A stretch of 36,717 nucleotides of DNA from the NCBI GenBank assembly GCA_038093975.1, contig JBBPTG010000239.1, positions 1 to 36,717 on the forward strand. The letters run 5' to 3'. Made by a program: the position numbers and the translations under genes. Origin of the DNA: Chalciporus piperatus. Taxonomy: Eukaryota; Basidiomycota; Agaricomycetes; Boletales; Boletaceae. The notes beneath the pieces were generated by a model. That model did no database searches. It was not told where the DNA came from and saw only the letters and a list, made by a program, of their open reading frames with translations. Shown here in pieces: positions 17,987 through 28,670 of the stretch; position 1 is the first letter of the stretch; every line of letters begins with the position of its first letter.

Positions 17987-20386
17987 CAAGCGTAGCCTCG
18001 CCGGGAGTCTCTCCATTTCCCACTGCAACGAAACGTGGCGTTCGCGTGGTTGAATCCAATGTGCGTCGAGAGCGAATAAGGGCGGTCAAGGTTGGGGTGT
18101 AAGAGGAGACATAGAGATCGGATAGCTTCGGTTTATTGACTCTGTATTCCCCGGCGGCGTGAAGAGGGAGGAGAGAAAACTCAGCGGTGGGCAACCACCA
18201 AATCCGTGACTGACGAGAACAGAATGTCTCGAGGACCTGAACAATCGGGGAAACAACCTCATCCCAGAGCTCGCGTAAAATCACGACGAGCTCGGTTTGT
18301 ACATTTTGATTTTGGCCCTTCTTCGTGATCTTGTTGAGATCCACCGACCACTCCTTGATGCGTGCTTTCTGGATTTGAAGAGGAACATGGATGGGGTCTC
18401 TAGTGTGAAAGACGACGATTGCATCACAGCCAAACTGGCTGGAGTTGACGATGATGACAGGTCCTTCGCTTGCTGCTCTTCGAAGGGCTGAGAACTGTGG
18501 AGAGAGGAGGAAACGTGAATGGCCAGGTAGCCGGCGGATGTCGTCGGCGACTTCTCGTAATTCATTGGTAAGGTGCCATGCCCTATCGTGTTGAGAGTTG
18601 GAATCAAGGATGTGACGAAGTGCACGAGAAACCGACATGAACTTCTCCCCCAACACCTTTCCCTTGACTCCAGAAGCAATGACCTCGTCAACAGGAGAAC
18701 GGAGGCGAGTCAGCTGGCTCCAAAAGACCCCACGGCCCTGTTCGAGGAGCTCGACTGCGCCGCTAAGGGTGCCATGCCGAATAGAAGCCGAAAATGCGTC
18801 CATGGCGAGGGAAGACATGCGGTCCTTCAGAACAGCGAGGTGCTGAGGTAAACACGGGAGAGCAGCGAGATGAGTAGTGAGGAGGCGGAGTGATGTTTCA
18901 TAGGCGGAGAGCGTCGTACAATGTCCGAGTTGTTCAGCTGCCTGAACCCAGGCTCGGGCAGCAGCAAGGTCGGCTGAGGATACCAATTGAGACAAATCTG
19001 AAAGTGTGGAATAAAGCCTGAGTGCTTCTTCTGTATGCTTCTCGGAGTCTTGGGGGTGCTCAAGTAGGCAAGATGCAACACCTTCCACTGATGAAGATCG
19101 GTCGGGATGTCCGTCTGGACGAAGTGCCAGCGCATTGCGGTAGAGGGTGATTGCCTCATCAAGGTAAGACAGCCCCCCAAGCTGCCTGAACCAAGTCCAG
19201 AGAGCAGTTGCGAGGGATTGGAATGACGAGGATATGAGGAAATGACCTTCTGGACGAAGTGCTAATGCATTGCGGTGGAGGGTGATTGCTTCATCGAGGG
19301 CAGACAACCCCCCCCCTGGTCGAACCGAGTCTGGAGGGCCTTTGCGAGGTTATGTAATGACAGAGGCCGATCAGGATGTCCGTCCGGATGAAGTGCCAAT
19401 GCATTGCGGTTGAGGGCGATCACTTCATGGAGGTCAGGCATTGCCCCCACCTGCTCGAACCGAGTAGAGAGGGCATTTGCGAGGTTGTTTAATGAAGAGA
19501 GCCGACGACGATATCCCTCTGGACAAAGTGCCAATGCATTGCGGTGGAGCGCAATGGCCTCATCGAGGTCAGACAACCCCCCCACCTGCTCGAACCGAGT
19601 CCGGAGGCCATTTGCGAGGTTGTTGAATGAGACGGATTGATCGGGATGTCCGTCCGGACAAAGCGCCACTGCATTGCGGTGGAGGGCGATCGCTTCATCG
19701 AGGTTAGACAACCCACCCACCTGCCCGAACCGATTCTGGAGGGCATTTGCGAGGTCGTTCAATGACGCGGACCGATAAGCATGTCCATCCGGACGAAGTG
19801 CCAACGCATTGCGGTGCAGGGCTATCGCCTCGTCGAGGTCAGATATCCCTCCCACCTGCTTGAACCGAGTCTGGAGGGCAGATGCAAGGTTGTTTAATGA
19901 CGAGGATCGGAGGGAATGTCCGTCTGGACAAAGTGCCAATGTATTGCGGAGGAGGGAAATGGCATCATTGAGGTCAGACAGCCTCCCCACCACCCCGAAC
20001 CGACTATGGAGGGCATCCGCAAGGTTGTTTAATGACGCGTACCGATCAGGATGTCCGTCCGGACGAAGTGCCAATGCATTGCGGTTGAGCGCAATCGCCT
20101 CTTCGAGCTCAGGCATCCCCCCCACGTCTTCGAACCAAGCCTGGAGGGCAATTGCGAGGTTGTTTAATGACCCCGATCGGTTGGGATGTCCGTCCGGACG
20201 AAGTGCCAATGCCTTGCGGTGGAGGGTGATCGCGTCGTCTAGGTCAGACAACCCCCCCACCTGTTCGAACCGAGTCCAGAGGGCAAGAGCGAGGTTGCTC
20301 AATGACGTGGATCGGTTGGAATGTCCGTCCGGACAAACTGCTAATGCATGGCTGAAGATGGCAATCACGAGATCAAGGCCTGACAT
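17445..20386 (-). pseudogene. TPR-CHAT protein (CHAT2), frameshifted and without its original start
   Basis: Same architecture as CHAT1: about ten 44-residue repeats, the AARAWVQAAEQLGHC linker and a CHAT domain with FACHG (His codon 17844-17846) and LSACHA (Cys codon 17721-17723). Two defects are seen. First, at the repeat near 19300 the usual GTGGGGGGG run is a base short (nine Gs, the T lost), a -1 shift that separates 19262-20386 from 17445-19307. Second, the codon aligned with CHAT1's ATG reads AGG (about 20466), and the N-terminal helix (DEDISRLRAI) is deleted; the first remaining Met is at 20386. Everything else is open, so decay is recent, or the homopolymer shift is a sequencing error. 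Otherwise the protein would be about 980 residues, cysteine peptidase-like and cytosolic. Confidence 0.8.
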
Positions 20387-20400
20387 CCCTCCCAGCTGAT
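19090..20400 (-). repeat. 132-bp coding tandem repeat array inside CHAT2
   Basis: About ten units homologous to those of CHAT1, with more variation between units. They contain the same GCCAATGCATTGCGGT-type block on the plus strand. Confidence 0.85.
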
Positions 20401-21185
20401 CGAACCCGTGGAGGCGGGAACTTGCGAGGTCAAAATGTCCTTGGGGGAGAAGTGCTACCTTGGACCTGGCAGTGGGCCGGATGAATGGAAGATATGGATT
20501 TCAAGGGTGGGGAATAAAATGGTATGGCGAACAACAAGACGGCGGCTTGAAGGGAACAACGTCACCTACGAACGTTGAGCATCGGCGATGTCCTGAAATA
20601 CACTCCACTTACCGTTGCGTGTGTATGGGGGACCGAACCAGAGAATGGAAGAAGGGTTACGGGGGAAAGGACCAGCACAACATCTTGATTCCCCGAGGTC
20701 TAGATCTCAGCGGGCGAACGAACTGTATGCTTACATAAGATTCTCATACGCCAATCGCACCAGTGCGGCACCCACCTGACAGAGATTCCAAACTATTGCC
20801 GGAACGTGAGGTCGAGGTACCTTGAGGTGCGAGCGGCGTGTTACCTCAGGAATCCGAGGTAAGGTGAGGTGAGCTCGAGTGAGGTATCACCTCGACCTCA
20901 CTGACTATGAATCTAAGCTGGTAAGTTATGTATCGTTGCAGCCTTACGCCAGGCTTCGAAAAGCTACGAGAAGGCGGTGTTGGTTCGGGACTCGTCCATT
21001 ATCGGCCAAACACCCACTCTGAAACCGGTCGTCAGTACACAGCGGTTTGAGAGCATATCTGCGTGTACTACCGTGAATGATAATGACCTGGAAACCTGGA
21101 CCAGGCCAGCTCTTTGACCAGGCCGATGTGTTGGGGTAAAGATATGAGTACCGTGGGAATTTAAAACTACAGTCGACCGCGCGCC
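20387..21185. other. 5' flank of CHAT2, partly duplicated from the CHAT1 flank
   Basis: CCGTTGCGTGTGTATGGGGG (20611-20630) and CTCTGAAACCGGTCGTCAG (21018-21036) match the CHAT1 flank. A foldback at 20806-20901 is an insertion relative to that flank. No gene is supported. Confidence 0.55.
20806..20901. repeat. Small foldback element
   Basis: GTGAGGTCGAGGT (20806-20818) is perfectly complementary to ACCTCGACCTCAC (20889-20901). An inner pair, TTACCTC and GAGGTAA (20842-20865), lies between. The whole is 96 bp and rich in GAGGT words. It could be a miniature inverted-repeat element; no target duplication is evident. Confidence 0.6.
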
Positions 21186-22140
21186 ATGCCAGCACTCACA
21201 CATCCGTCGAAGACGCCAGCAGTCATTCAATCATACTACCAAGCTAAAATCGAAGCGGCGGAATTGTTGATTAATCAGAAGACCCAGAATCTGAGACGGT
21301 TGGAGGCACAGCGGAATGCGAGAGGTACATGGCGTTGTCTCTGTTGTGTGGGGGGAGTACTAATGTCTTGGGTGTCGGAAAGTGAGGCTGCTTAGGGAGG
21401 TGTCGTAGTTACTCCATGCACCGGCCAGTTATGTGGGCAGGGGTCAAGGTCATGGGGAAGAAGATGGTTTTGATAAAGGTACAGCCTGAGGGCAAGTATA
21501 GTACGTGTCTCGTTGCTCTATTTGGCCCCCTGCTCATGCACCTGTTCCAGTCGTCGTCTTCAACTGGCGCTGACACCATCTCAGCACGTCGCCCTCCCTC
21601 GGATAGCTATACGATCCACAAGATCCTGCCCAACAAAGTCGACCCGCTCGTATCGCTCATGATGGTCGAGAAAGTATCCGACAGCACGTACGAGATGGTC
21701 GGTGGTCTGGACGAGCAAAATCAAGGAAGTCAAAGAAGTCATCGAGCACCCCGTCAAGCACCCCGAACTCTTCGAATCCCTCGGTATCGCTCAACTCAAG
21801 GGTGTGCTCTTGTACGCCCCCCCGGGTACTGGCAGAACGCTGCTCGCACGTGCTGTCGCGCATCACACGGATGCAAGTTCATTCGCATGTCTGGATTCGA
21901 GTTGGTTCAAAAGTACATTGGGGGGAGTCGCGTGGTTCGAGAGTTGTTCGTGATGGCGAGAGAACATGCATTGAATATTATTTTCATGGACGAGATCAAT
22001 TCGATTGGGAGTTCGAGAGGAGAGAGTGGGTTAGTGTTGGGGATTCGGAGGTGCAGAGGCCAATGTTGGGGTTATTGAATCAGTGGGATGGGTTCAATGC
22101 GACGAATAACATCAAGGTGATCGTGGCTACGGATCGAGTA
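21186..22140 (+). pseudogene. RPT6: 26S proteasome ATPase RPT6 fragment, copy 1
   Basis: Begins with ATG 21186: IEAAELLINQKTQNLRRLEA is the conserved N-terminal coiled coil of Rpt6/PSMC5. Later pieces are VKVMGKKMVLIKVQPEGKY (about 21449-21500), [36 protein letters not shown], an altered Walker A (PPGTGRT), [18 protein letters not shown] and [11 protein letters not shown]. At least three frameshifts are visible: near 21716 (one extra base), 21873 (one base lost) and 22025-22045. It stops before the C-terminal lid, where aspartokinase sequence takes over. Rpt6 is an essential subunit of the proteasome base, so an intact copy must exist elsewhere. Introns are retained, so this came from genomic DNA duplication. 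Confidence 0.8.
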
Positions 22141-22431
22141 GGTGAGTGCAACATCAAACAATGTTCCCCGAGCGTTCCTGTCGTCACTGGTGCATCTCGT
22201 CGTTCCATGTCACATCTCTTCATCCCGCTCAATCACTCTGTGTTTTGTTCAAGGTTCTTTGGTCCTGTACCGGGGTCGTGATTGCGTCAGGTTGGCAGAG
22301 GTTACACAGATCTGCTGTCGGCGCTGCTTGCTGTTGGCCTCGAAACGTCCGAACTTCATATATGGATGGCATATTCACTGCCCACCCAAGAAAAGTACCC
22401 ATCGCACGCCTCATACTAATAACATCTCCAG
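22141..22431. other. Junction stretch between RPT6 and aspartokinase pieces
   Basis: No coding homology recognised. It may hold an intron of either fragment. Ends with an acceptor-like CTCCAG directly before the aspartokinase exon. Confidence 0.4.
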
Positions 22432-23270
22432 ACAAAGCCGCGGAGCTGACAGATTACGGAAGTGAGGTCGTTTATCCGTTGACCACGGAACAGGTTCGTC
22501 CAGGTTTTACTAGTATCTCGTGGTCGTTCTACTGTGTTGGACTCAGGACCCTTGCTAACTTTTTGCCTCCGTCTAGGTGATTCGTAGAAAAATACCCAAT
22601 ACCTATCAGAATCAAGAACGCGGAGAACCCTCGAGGTGATGGAACGGTCATTCCACCAGATCCCGACGACGTTATCAGGGATGTTCCCGAATCCAACGCG
22701 GATACCGTCTCCCCAGCTGGATTCGTGACAGTTGGTCGCTCCATGATAACCTCCCCCGAAAGCATCCAACAAAGCGATCGCTTACCCACCGCGGTTACCA
22801 TCAACGAACGTATCGTCGTTCTGGACGTGAACTCTAATCGGAAGAGCGTCTCGCATGGGTTTTTGGCGAGGATATTTGGGATGGATTGGTTTGGGGTGGT
22901 GGTTGATTTGATTAGTACGGGCGAGGTGCATGTTAGTATGGCGATCGACGATAACTTATCGAGGAAGGTCATGATCGGTTGGTAGCTGAACTTCAGAAGT
23001 CTGGAGCGGTGAGTTCCAGTTCCCCAGGAGTCCTCGATTCTCGGTCTTTTGACCGACGAGAAACCACATCTCCAGGTCTCCATCCACGACGACTTGACGA
23101 TCCTCTCACTCGTCGGTAAGCAGATGCGCAAATCAGTAGGCATGTCAGGCCGGATGTTCCAAACGCTCGCTCAAGGGAACGTCAACATCGAGATGATCAG
23201 TCAAGGTACAAGCAAGATCAATATCTCGTGTGTCATTCAAGCGAAGGATGCGATCAAGGCGTTGAATTGA
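22432..23270 (+). pseudogene. HOM3: Aspartokinase, C-terminal (ACT domain) fragment
   Basis: Exons 22432-22493 (KAAELTDYGSEVVYP), 22577-23008 and 23076-23270, with normal GT-AG introns. The middle exon reads IRIKNAENPRGDGTVI, ATVINE-like PTAVTINERIVVLDVNSNR and RKSVSHGFLARIFG. The last gives ILSLVGKQMRKSVGMSGRMF, NVNIEMISQGTSKINISCVI and AKDAIKALN before TGA, typical of the paired ACT domains of fungal aspartate kinase. A short duplication near 22590 and a lost G near 22976 break the frame. Known role: first step of the threonine/methionine pathway, with threonine feedback through the ACT domains. The kinase domain is absent, so the piece is inactive. Confidence 0.82.
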
Positions 23271-23524
23271 TACATCAGAACCGTTTGCAGATTAGGCCGG
23301 AGGGGGTGAGGGGATGATGTGAGTGGTGATTTTTGGATTTTTGGTGGTGATGGTGTCGAGGGCGGGGTGCTGATTGTGTGGTGTAGTGGGACCGTTGCTG
23401 TTTTAGGAAGAGTCGTTCAAAACGCTGATGGAGGGTCTAGATGGGGATGTGTGCCACGCAGGTTAGCTCGTTGAAGTCTAGTGTATCTCTCGACAATTTA
23501 CTGCGACGTAGAGATATGGATTGG

Positions 23525-24110
23525 ACCCCCTGCTCATGCACCACCTCTCCCAGTCGTCGACTTCAACTACCGCTGACACCATATCCGCGCGTCGCCCTCC
23601 GCTCGGATAGCTACACGATCCAGAAAATCCTGCCCAACACAGTCGACCCACTCATATCCCTCATGATGGCCGAAAAAGTACCCGGCACCACGTACGAGGT
23701 GGTCTCGACAACCAAAGAAATCAAAGACGTCACCGAGCTCCCAGCACCCCGAACCCTTTGAACCCCTCGGTATCGCCCAAGGGTGTACCCTCATCCGCGA
23801 GTATCATTTTCATGGATGAAATCGATTGGATTGGGAGTTCGAGAGGGGAGAGTGGTCTGATGGTGGGGATCTGGAGGTGCAGAGGACGATGTTGGAGTTG
23901 TTGAATGAGTCGGATGGGTTCGAGGTCATCAAGAATATCAAGGTGATCATGGCTACGAATCGAATAAGTGGGTGCAGTGACGTTGAGATGGGTGTTGGGT
24001 GTGCTGATGGGGTATGTGACAGATATTTTGGCTTCTGCGCTGCTTCGGCCTGGACGGTTTGACAGGAAGATAGAGTTCCCTCCCCCAGGTCCCGAGGCGC
24101 GTGCCAGTCG
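23525..24110 (+). pseudogene. RPT6: 26S proteasome ATPase RPT6 fragment, copy 2
   Basis: Readable in shifting frames: [34 protein letters not shown], then a deletion that removes the Walker A region, [44 protein letters not shown] and, after an intron, [19 protein letters not shown]. It keeps the 3' part that copy 1 lacks and has lost the ATP-binding loop that copy 1 keeps. Several frameshifts are present; no function can remain. Confidence 0.78.
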
Positions 24111-24420
24111 AGACGTATTATCAGATGATCGCGAATGCGCTCGTTATTAGCCTTGACAAAGGCCCCTGCAGAGCGTGCTCGCCTCGCACCCTTCCTTGAC
24201 CTTGACATCTCCTCTCCGCCCGAAGAACAAGGGTTCGTCCATCGTTACTACCGAACTCCTCACCGCGGGCGACCGTCGATCTACGTTGGAGAGCCGTGGG
24301 TCAAGAATGTGGCAAACAATCACGAACACAAAGTCAAGGCACCACGTGAGGACGATATGCCCAGCAGAGCCCCTGACGTACCTCCGGCTGTATTGCGATG
24401 CTAACCACAGTTGCACTTGC
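24111..24420 (+). pseudogene. Fragment of an unidentified gene, partner at about 26650-27260
   Basis: CGAATGCGCTCGTTATTAGC (24131-24150) is identical to 26693-26712. Then RLAPFLDLDISSPPEEQGFV, RGRPSI and NEHKVKAPRED-like residues parallel RLAPLLDPVIPFPPEEGELV, RGRPLI and DEHKVKAPRRD at 27040-27200. Relative to the partner about 300 bp are missing. I do not recognise the family. Confidence 0.5.
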
Positions 24421-25500
24421 AGTCAGTATGTCCGGTGCTGACCCCGACCAATCTGGTCGTCCATTTGACGCGGATCAAACCTCGTCCATCACCAGGCCTG
24501 GGATGCCTACTCCCAGAAGTTCTGGCAGCTTGTCTTCCACCATGACGGACGACATAGAAGGAGACTAGCGTACTGCTGTTGCCGAAACTGAGACGCATGT
24601 GCATTTTGTCTGGGTTATCTTGCCTGGGATGGTAAGCGATGTTCTCTGTGGTGGGATGGCTACTGATTCGCTCATCATCCAGGGCGGTGTAGCCATTTTC
24701 ATGGCGACAGAGGATTGATCATATGGATCGTCCGTGTATTTCTGTAGGTATTAGCATTTTCTCCTGGTCCACACTCTGATCGTATATGTTAAACAGGCTT
24801 CGTTGCCTTGATCACGTTTGGTTACGGAGATTTGGCTCCCAAGACGCCAGCTGGTCATTCAATATTTGTTGTATGGGCCTTGGTCGGCGTCGCGACCATG
24901 ACTATCTTCATTTCTGGTCCGTATCATCTTTCATCTCACCGGGATTAAGCTAAGACCACTATTCGCAGTCGTTTCTGAAACATTTAGCTCCCGATACAAG
25001 AATATTTTGGGTCGCGAGTCTTTCACGACGGCAGTCCAGAAGTATCGCGAACGCAGGGCCTCATGACACTGTTTATTCAGGAGCCGACACTACCGGAGCT
25101 GAGCCGCATTCTCGCTCTCAGACGCTCGCTCGAGCAGCTTCCGGGACATATTCTAACAGAGGCACGCTCAATCCAGCAGTATATCCAGCTGATTGGCGAC
25201 CATGACTGCCGTTTGACGGGGCCGGAGTAGCAAGAAGCTGGCTGTGTGTACAAAGGTGGATATATTGAAGGATCAAGAAGCTCGCCAGGTTCGTGTTCAT
25301 TTTCGTCGCTTGATCTTCAGTTGGCTGACATGTATGATGCTGCTAAGCATGGAGAGTGAGTCGAATGCAACACATAGGAACTATTTCGAGAGCTAGTGAA
25401 CATCGCCGAGCAAGCGTTCGCGGCTGTTCAGGAGTGGGATCGGATAATCGCAACCGCAGGGTAAGGAAGGCAGACGGATGAAGCAGAATGGAGATATATC
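24285..25500. repeat. Duplicated segment, partner at 9680-10960
   Basis: Same orientation as the partner and high identity over most of its length, with an internal deletion in the tail of the channel fragment and a small insertion (about 24365-24410). Confidence 0.8.
24428..25230 (+). pseudogene. TOK-type potassium channel fragment, copy 2
   Basis: Homologous to 9799-10679. TAG replaces the TGC that follows GAAGGAGAC in copy 1 (about 24565), and TGG to TGA changes the pore-helix Trp (24716-24718). Yet it keeps the base that copy 1 lost after the TIGYGD filter (here ITFGYGD, with Ile to Phe), so FVVWALVGVATMTIFIS stays in frame. The tail is shortened by deletion. Both copies are non-functional, through different lesions. 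Confidence 0.75.
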
Positions 25501-26030
25501 GGATTTTCTTCCCGTGCGACGCTCATGTCGTGACGAAGGCATGTCATTATAAGTATTTAATGCTTTTCTGACCATGCAAGGCGATGCATGAGTGAAGCTG
25601 AGCTTGGCAGTGTGTACTGCAGTCGACACCCTCTCGCTCGGTTTATGTTTCAAATATCCTTCGTGAAAGCTGCGTAAGTCGTTTAGCATTCCTTCTTCAG
25701 TCATCTTCCGGGAAGGCTGACATCGACTTTCGATCAGGCGTGACGACACAGTAACGAAGCGACCCATCGAAGAACACACTCTGATTGACGTGTTTGATCC
25801 AGAACGTAAAAGCCTGTATTCTTCTGGGTTTTACCGAAGCTAGACTCCGTGAATTGCAGCGAGAACATCACACATGAAGAGATCATCAAAAATAATAGCC
25901 TCTGGTCTACTCGGGACGAACTCATTGTGTCTGAAACAACGGAAGAGATACACATGGGACCCGAGGATTACTCACGGGATCGTCAGAGATTTCGCTATCC
26001 TCGAACTTCTCAATCATTCTAGGTTGTGAT
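25231..26030. other. Region with duplicated flank and no recognised gene
   Basis: To about 25500 it continues the duplication with 10690-10960. The rest has modest open frames on the minus strand (25393-25779, 25734-25955) with no motif that I recognise. Confidence 0.4.
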
Positions 26031-27258
26031 GGTGAAATGGGCATTTCATTCAAATCGATTTACGAGTGTTTCGTTCGCGTGGCTTTCGCCAACGGGTACG
26101 TTGAAAGAGGTTCCAGTTGGATCCACAGCATCAATCCGACCTCTACGTTCCTCTTTTTTTCGCGAGGCCCGAAATCCGAGACTGTAGAGCTACAGACAAA
26201 GGCTTCACTCGATGGAAGCCTTGTCGATAGTAAACTACACCGCCGAGGTCAGCACCCTGGGCTGACGTCCTATCCGCACCTAAGTTCTCGGACATCTAAC
26301 TTGATAAACAGGCTTCAAGGAGCAACTCCGAGTCGCAATGTCCATCACTCGGACACCCTCGCACTCACCGTCACCACTCCATTAACCCCTCTACCTCTGC
26401 CACATCGACTCCAACCTATCTCCCAAATGGGGCGCAGAATACATCCCAAACTCCAACCGATCTCTAACCCAACCCAAATCATCCGAGGATCTCAAACACA
26501 TTTTCCACACGCTGCTCCGGCTTCGGGTCAGGTCGTGGCATTGCACCCATACACATGCCCAACGCCATCTCAGTGAAGATCAAAACGCGGGAGATCGTCA
26601 CCACTACGAGTTCCGCCGTGATGGTCCCCGTCGAGATCTACCCGAGGCAGACGGTCGGCGCCGATTTCGAGACGTACTATCAGACGATCACGAATGCGCT
26701 CGTTATTAGCCTTGACGTGCCGCGTACACTGGATGAACCCACTGATTCGGGCGATGTCTAAGACATAACAGCACTCAAGAAGAGGACGACGAAGTTCGAG
26801 GACGACGAAGAGACGTGGGTGCCATGGCGAGCACAGAGTTTCGGGAGGTTCTTCCCATCAGGTCGAACCGATACGAGATCGCTTCCGGTGTACGTCCTGG
26901 CTCTCCTTGACCTTGTCACCTCAGGCACTTTATGGAATAGCACGCCGTCATACACACTCTTGAAGAGGGCACTGGTTCGCCTACGTTCGTGGAAGTCAGC
27001 CCAGTCCAGGATCTCCAGACGAAGGCCCAGCACTGCGAGCGTCATCGCCTCGCACCCCTCCTTGACCCCGTCATCCCCTTTCCACCCGAAGAAGGGGAGC
27101 TCGTTCATTGTTACCATGGAACTGCTGACCGTGGGCGACCGTTGATCGAGGTGGCACACAAGGACGAACACAAAGTCAAGGCACCACGTCGAGACAATAT
27201 GCCCAGCACGTGGTTATCGATGGCCCAAGCAATGGGGCGTATGTCGGATGAACTCTGA
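26031..27258 (+). pseudogene. Unidentified gene remnant
   Basis: Two stretches read like real coding sequence. Frame from about 26540: [52 protein letters not shown]. Frame about 26945-27258: AVIHTLEEGTGSPTFVEVSP, ERHRLAPLLDPVIPFPPEEG, HKDEHKVKAPRRDNMPS, AQAMGRMSDEL then TGA. Parts recur at 24111-24420, which supports a once-conserved gene. Frames between them are interrupted. I cannot name the family. Confidence 0.45.
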
Positions 27259-27511
27259 GAACTGATGTTTGAGAGGCTAGGAGGCAAGCCCGTGGTATAG
27301 ATATATTAGCTGGCGAACACTAGTCAGGTACTCCTATCAACGATGCTACAAGAACTACTACCGAAATGTTCCCATTGTACGGCCTTGGATTCTTTCTCTG
27401 GCGGGGACGTGCCGTCTCAGGTTCCCTCACCCAACGCACCCTAAATACTGAGCAATAGTCGATACACCACCTAGTAATACATAGAGGGAGCAACACAATC
27501 ATGTAACAAGA
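27259..27511. other. Duplicated 3' flank of CHAT3
   Basis: From 27296 it matches 17234-17444, the 3' flank of CHAT2, with scattered substitutions. No gene. Confidence 0.7.
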
Positions 27512-28053
27512 CTATGCGCCGATGTGTACGAATAAGATCCGCTGATAAAGTGACAGCTTCACAGTCTTCAGTGCCTCGTGCAACGCGGACGCAGCACGGG
27601 TATGATCTAGACCATCATGTCCAGACTTGCCCACCATGTTCCGATAGAATTCCGTCATAACTTTCTTCGCTTCAACATCGCCCACCGCCCACATCGTGCC
27701 AACGACAGAACGGAAGCCAACAAACTGCATCGCCGCAGCGAGATGGATGGCCTCGTCCGGACTGTCCTCGTATCCGACAGTGGCATGGCAAGCGGACAGG
27801 GTGGCGAGTCGAGAGTGCTGCAAGTCGTACTGGATGATATCTTGAATCGTCAATAGCCCATCACCGAGTGCGAAGGCGGACTCGAAAGGTAGTTCGGGCT
27901 TGGGGATTCTATGGCAGGCAAAGTGGACGAATTCGCACTTTTGGAGTTCTTGGCCAACCCTGCCGACTTGGGCATCCTGACCTTCGATGCATGTGAAGGT
28001 TGCATGGGCGTCGACAGATTCCCTGATGCTGACGAGCTCAGCATGGACGTGTT
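27512..28053 (-). pseudogene. TPR-CHAT protein (CHAT3), 3' end only, split by the chromovirus
   Basis: Open in the CHAT frame up to 28053: ISIRESVDAHATFTCIEG-type residues, FACHR, LSACHATVGYEDSPDEAIHL, SVVGTMWAVGD, ending LFVHIGA as in CHAT1 and CHAT2. It is closest to CHAT2 at DNA level. The Gly after the catalytic His is Arg (CAT AGA), unlike FACHG in both paralogues. CHAT homology stops exactly at 28053 and the presumed LTR starts at 28054. The remainder may therefore lie beyond the retrotransposon, outside the window. Confidence 0.8.
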
Positions 28054-28610
28054 TGTTACGAACGCTCCATTCATTATCCTAATCATCCCTACATTCCATT
28101 ACCCTTACTAGGTTTCTCTTCGTTTCTTGGACTTAGTCGTTTCACTTTCTCTTTTGTTATCTTATCTTATCGTGTCACGTGACTTACTTACATAAGCTAG
28201 GTCTAGACCTTCGCTTACTACTGATGACTCATCGCTCACTCGTCAGCATCAGTCAGTATTACTCATCATATGACTCACGCTTACTCATTCCGCAGTAGAG
28301 CTAGTTACGCTATTGGCTAGTAGTCAGTATGAGTCATACCCAGTCACCTACGATAAGGTTTAGCCACAACATGTACAAACATTGACAATAGTATATAAAC
28401 CCGGGTCGACAAGCACTGGACTCCCCAGTCTTGTTCTCCTGGAGTTTCCTCATCGAACCTCAGCCAAGTTCATCGGCTCGCTATTGTCTAGTGTGAGTCT
28501 TAGCTCTTAGTTGAGTTGAGTCGTTTCATTAGAACAAGACTAATATTTTCTTTTGTCTTAGCGTCTCGTCGCTACCACACGTGTCTTGTACGCCACTTCA
28601 ACCGTTGATC
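28054..28610 (+). repeat. Presumed 5' LTR (right boundary approximate)
   Basis: The left edge is fixed by the end of CHAT3 homology and the TG start. It contains a TATA box and the presumed transcript start. The right edge is uncertain, since the 3' LTR is not in the window and no tRNA primer-binding site was evident to me. Confidence 0.5.
28392..28399 (+). promoter_or_regulatory. TATA box of the LTR promoter
   Basis: TATATAAA followed by a GC-rich stretch, the usual U3/R arrangement of a retrotransposon LTR. Confidence 0.55.
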
Positions 28611-28670
28611 ACTAGTGGGTACTGCGCTGCTTGTACGCGCCTTGTCATCGCTGACCTTGTTTTTGAATAA

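Noticed and set aside
17783..18691. Minus-strand alternative frames within the CHAT2 gene (also 6263-7171 in CHAT1)
   Set aside because: They overlap the CHAT domain in a different frame on the same strand, and the domain frame holds the conserved His and Cys.
26758..27171. A 137-codon minus-strand frame
   Set aside because: The plus strand shows matching residues in the second copy at 24111-24420, so the coding side is plus.
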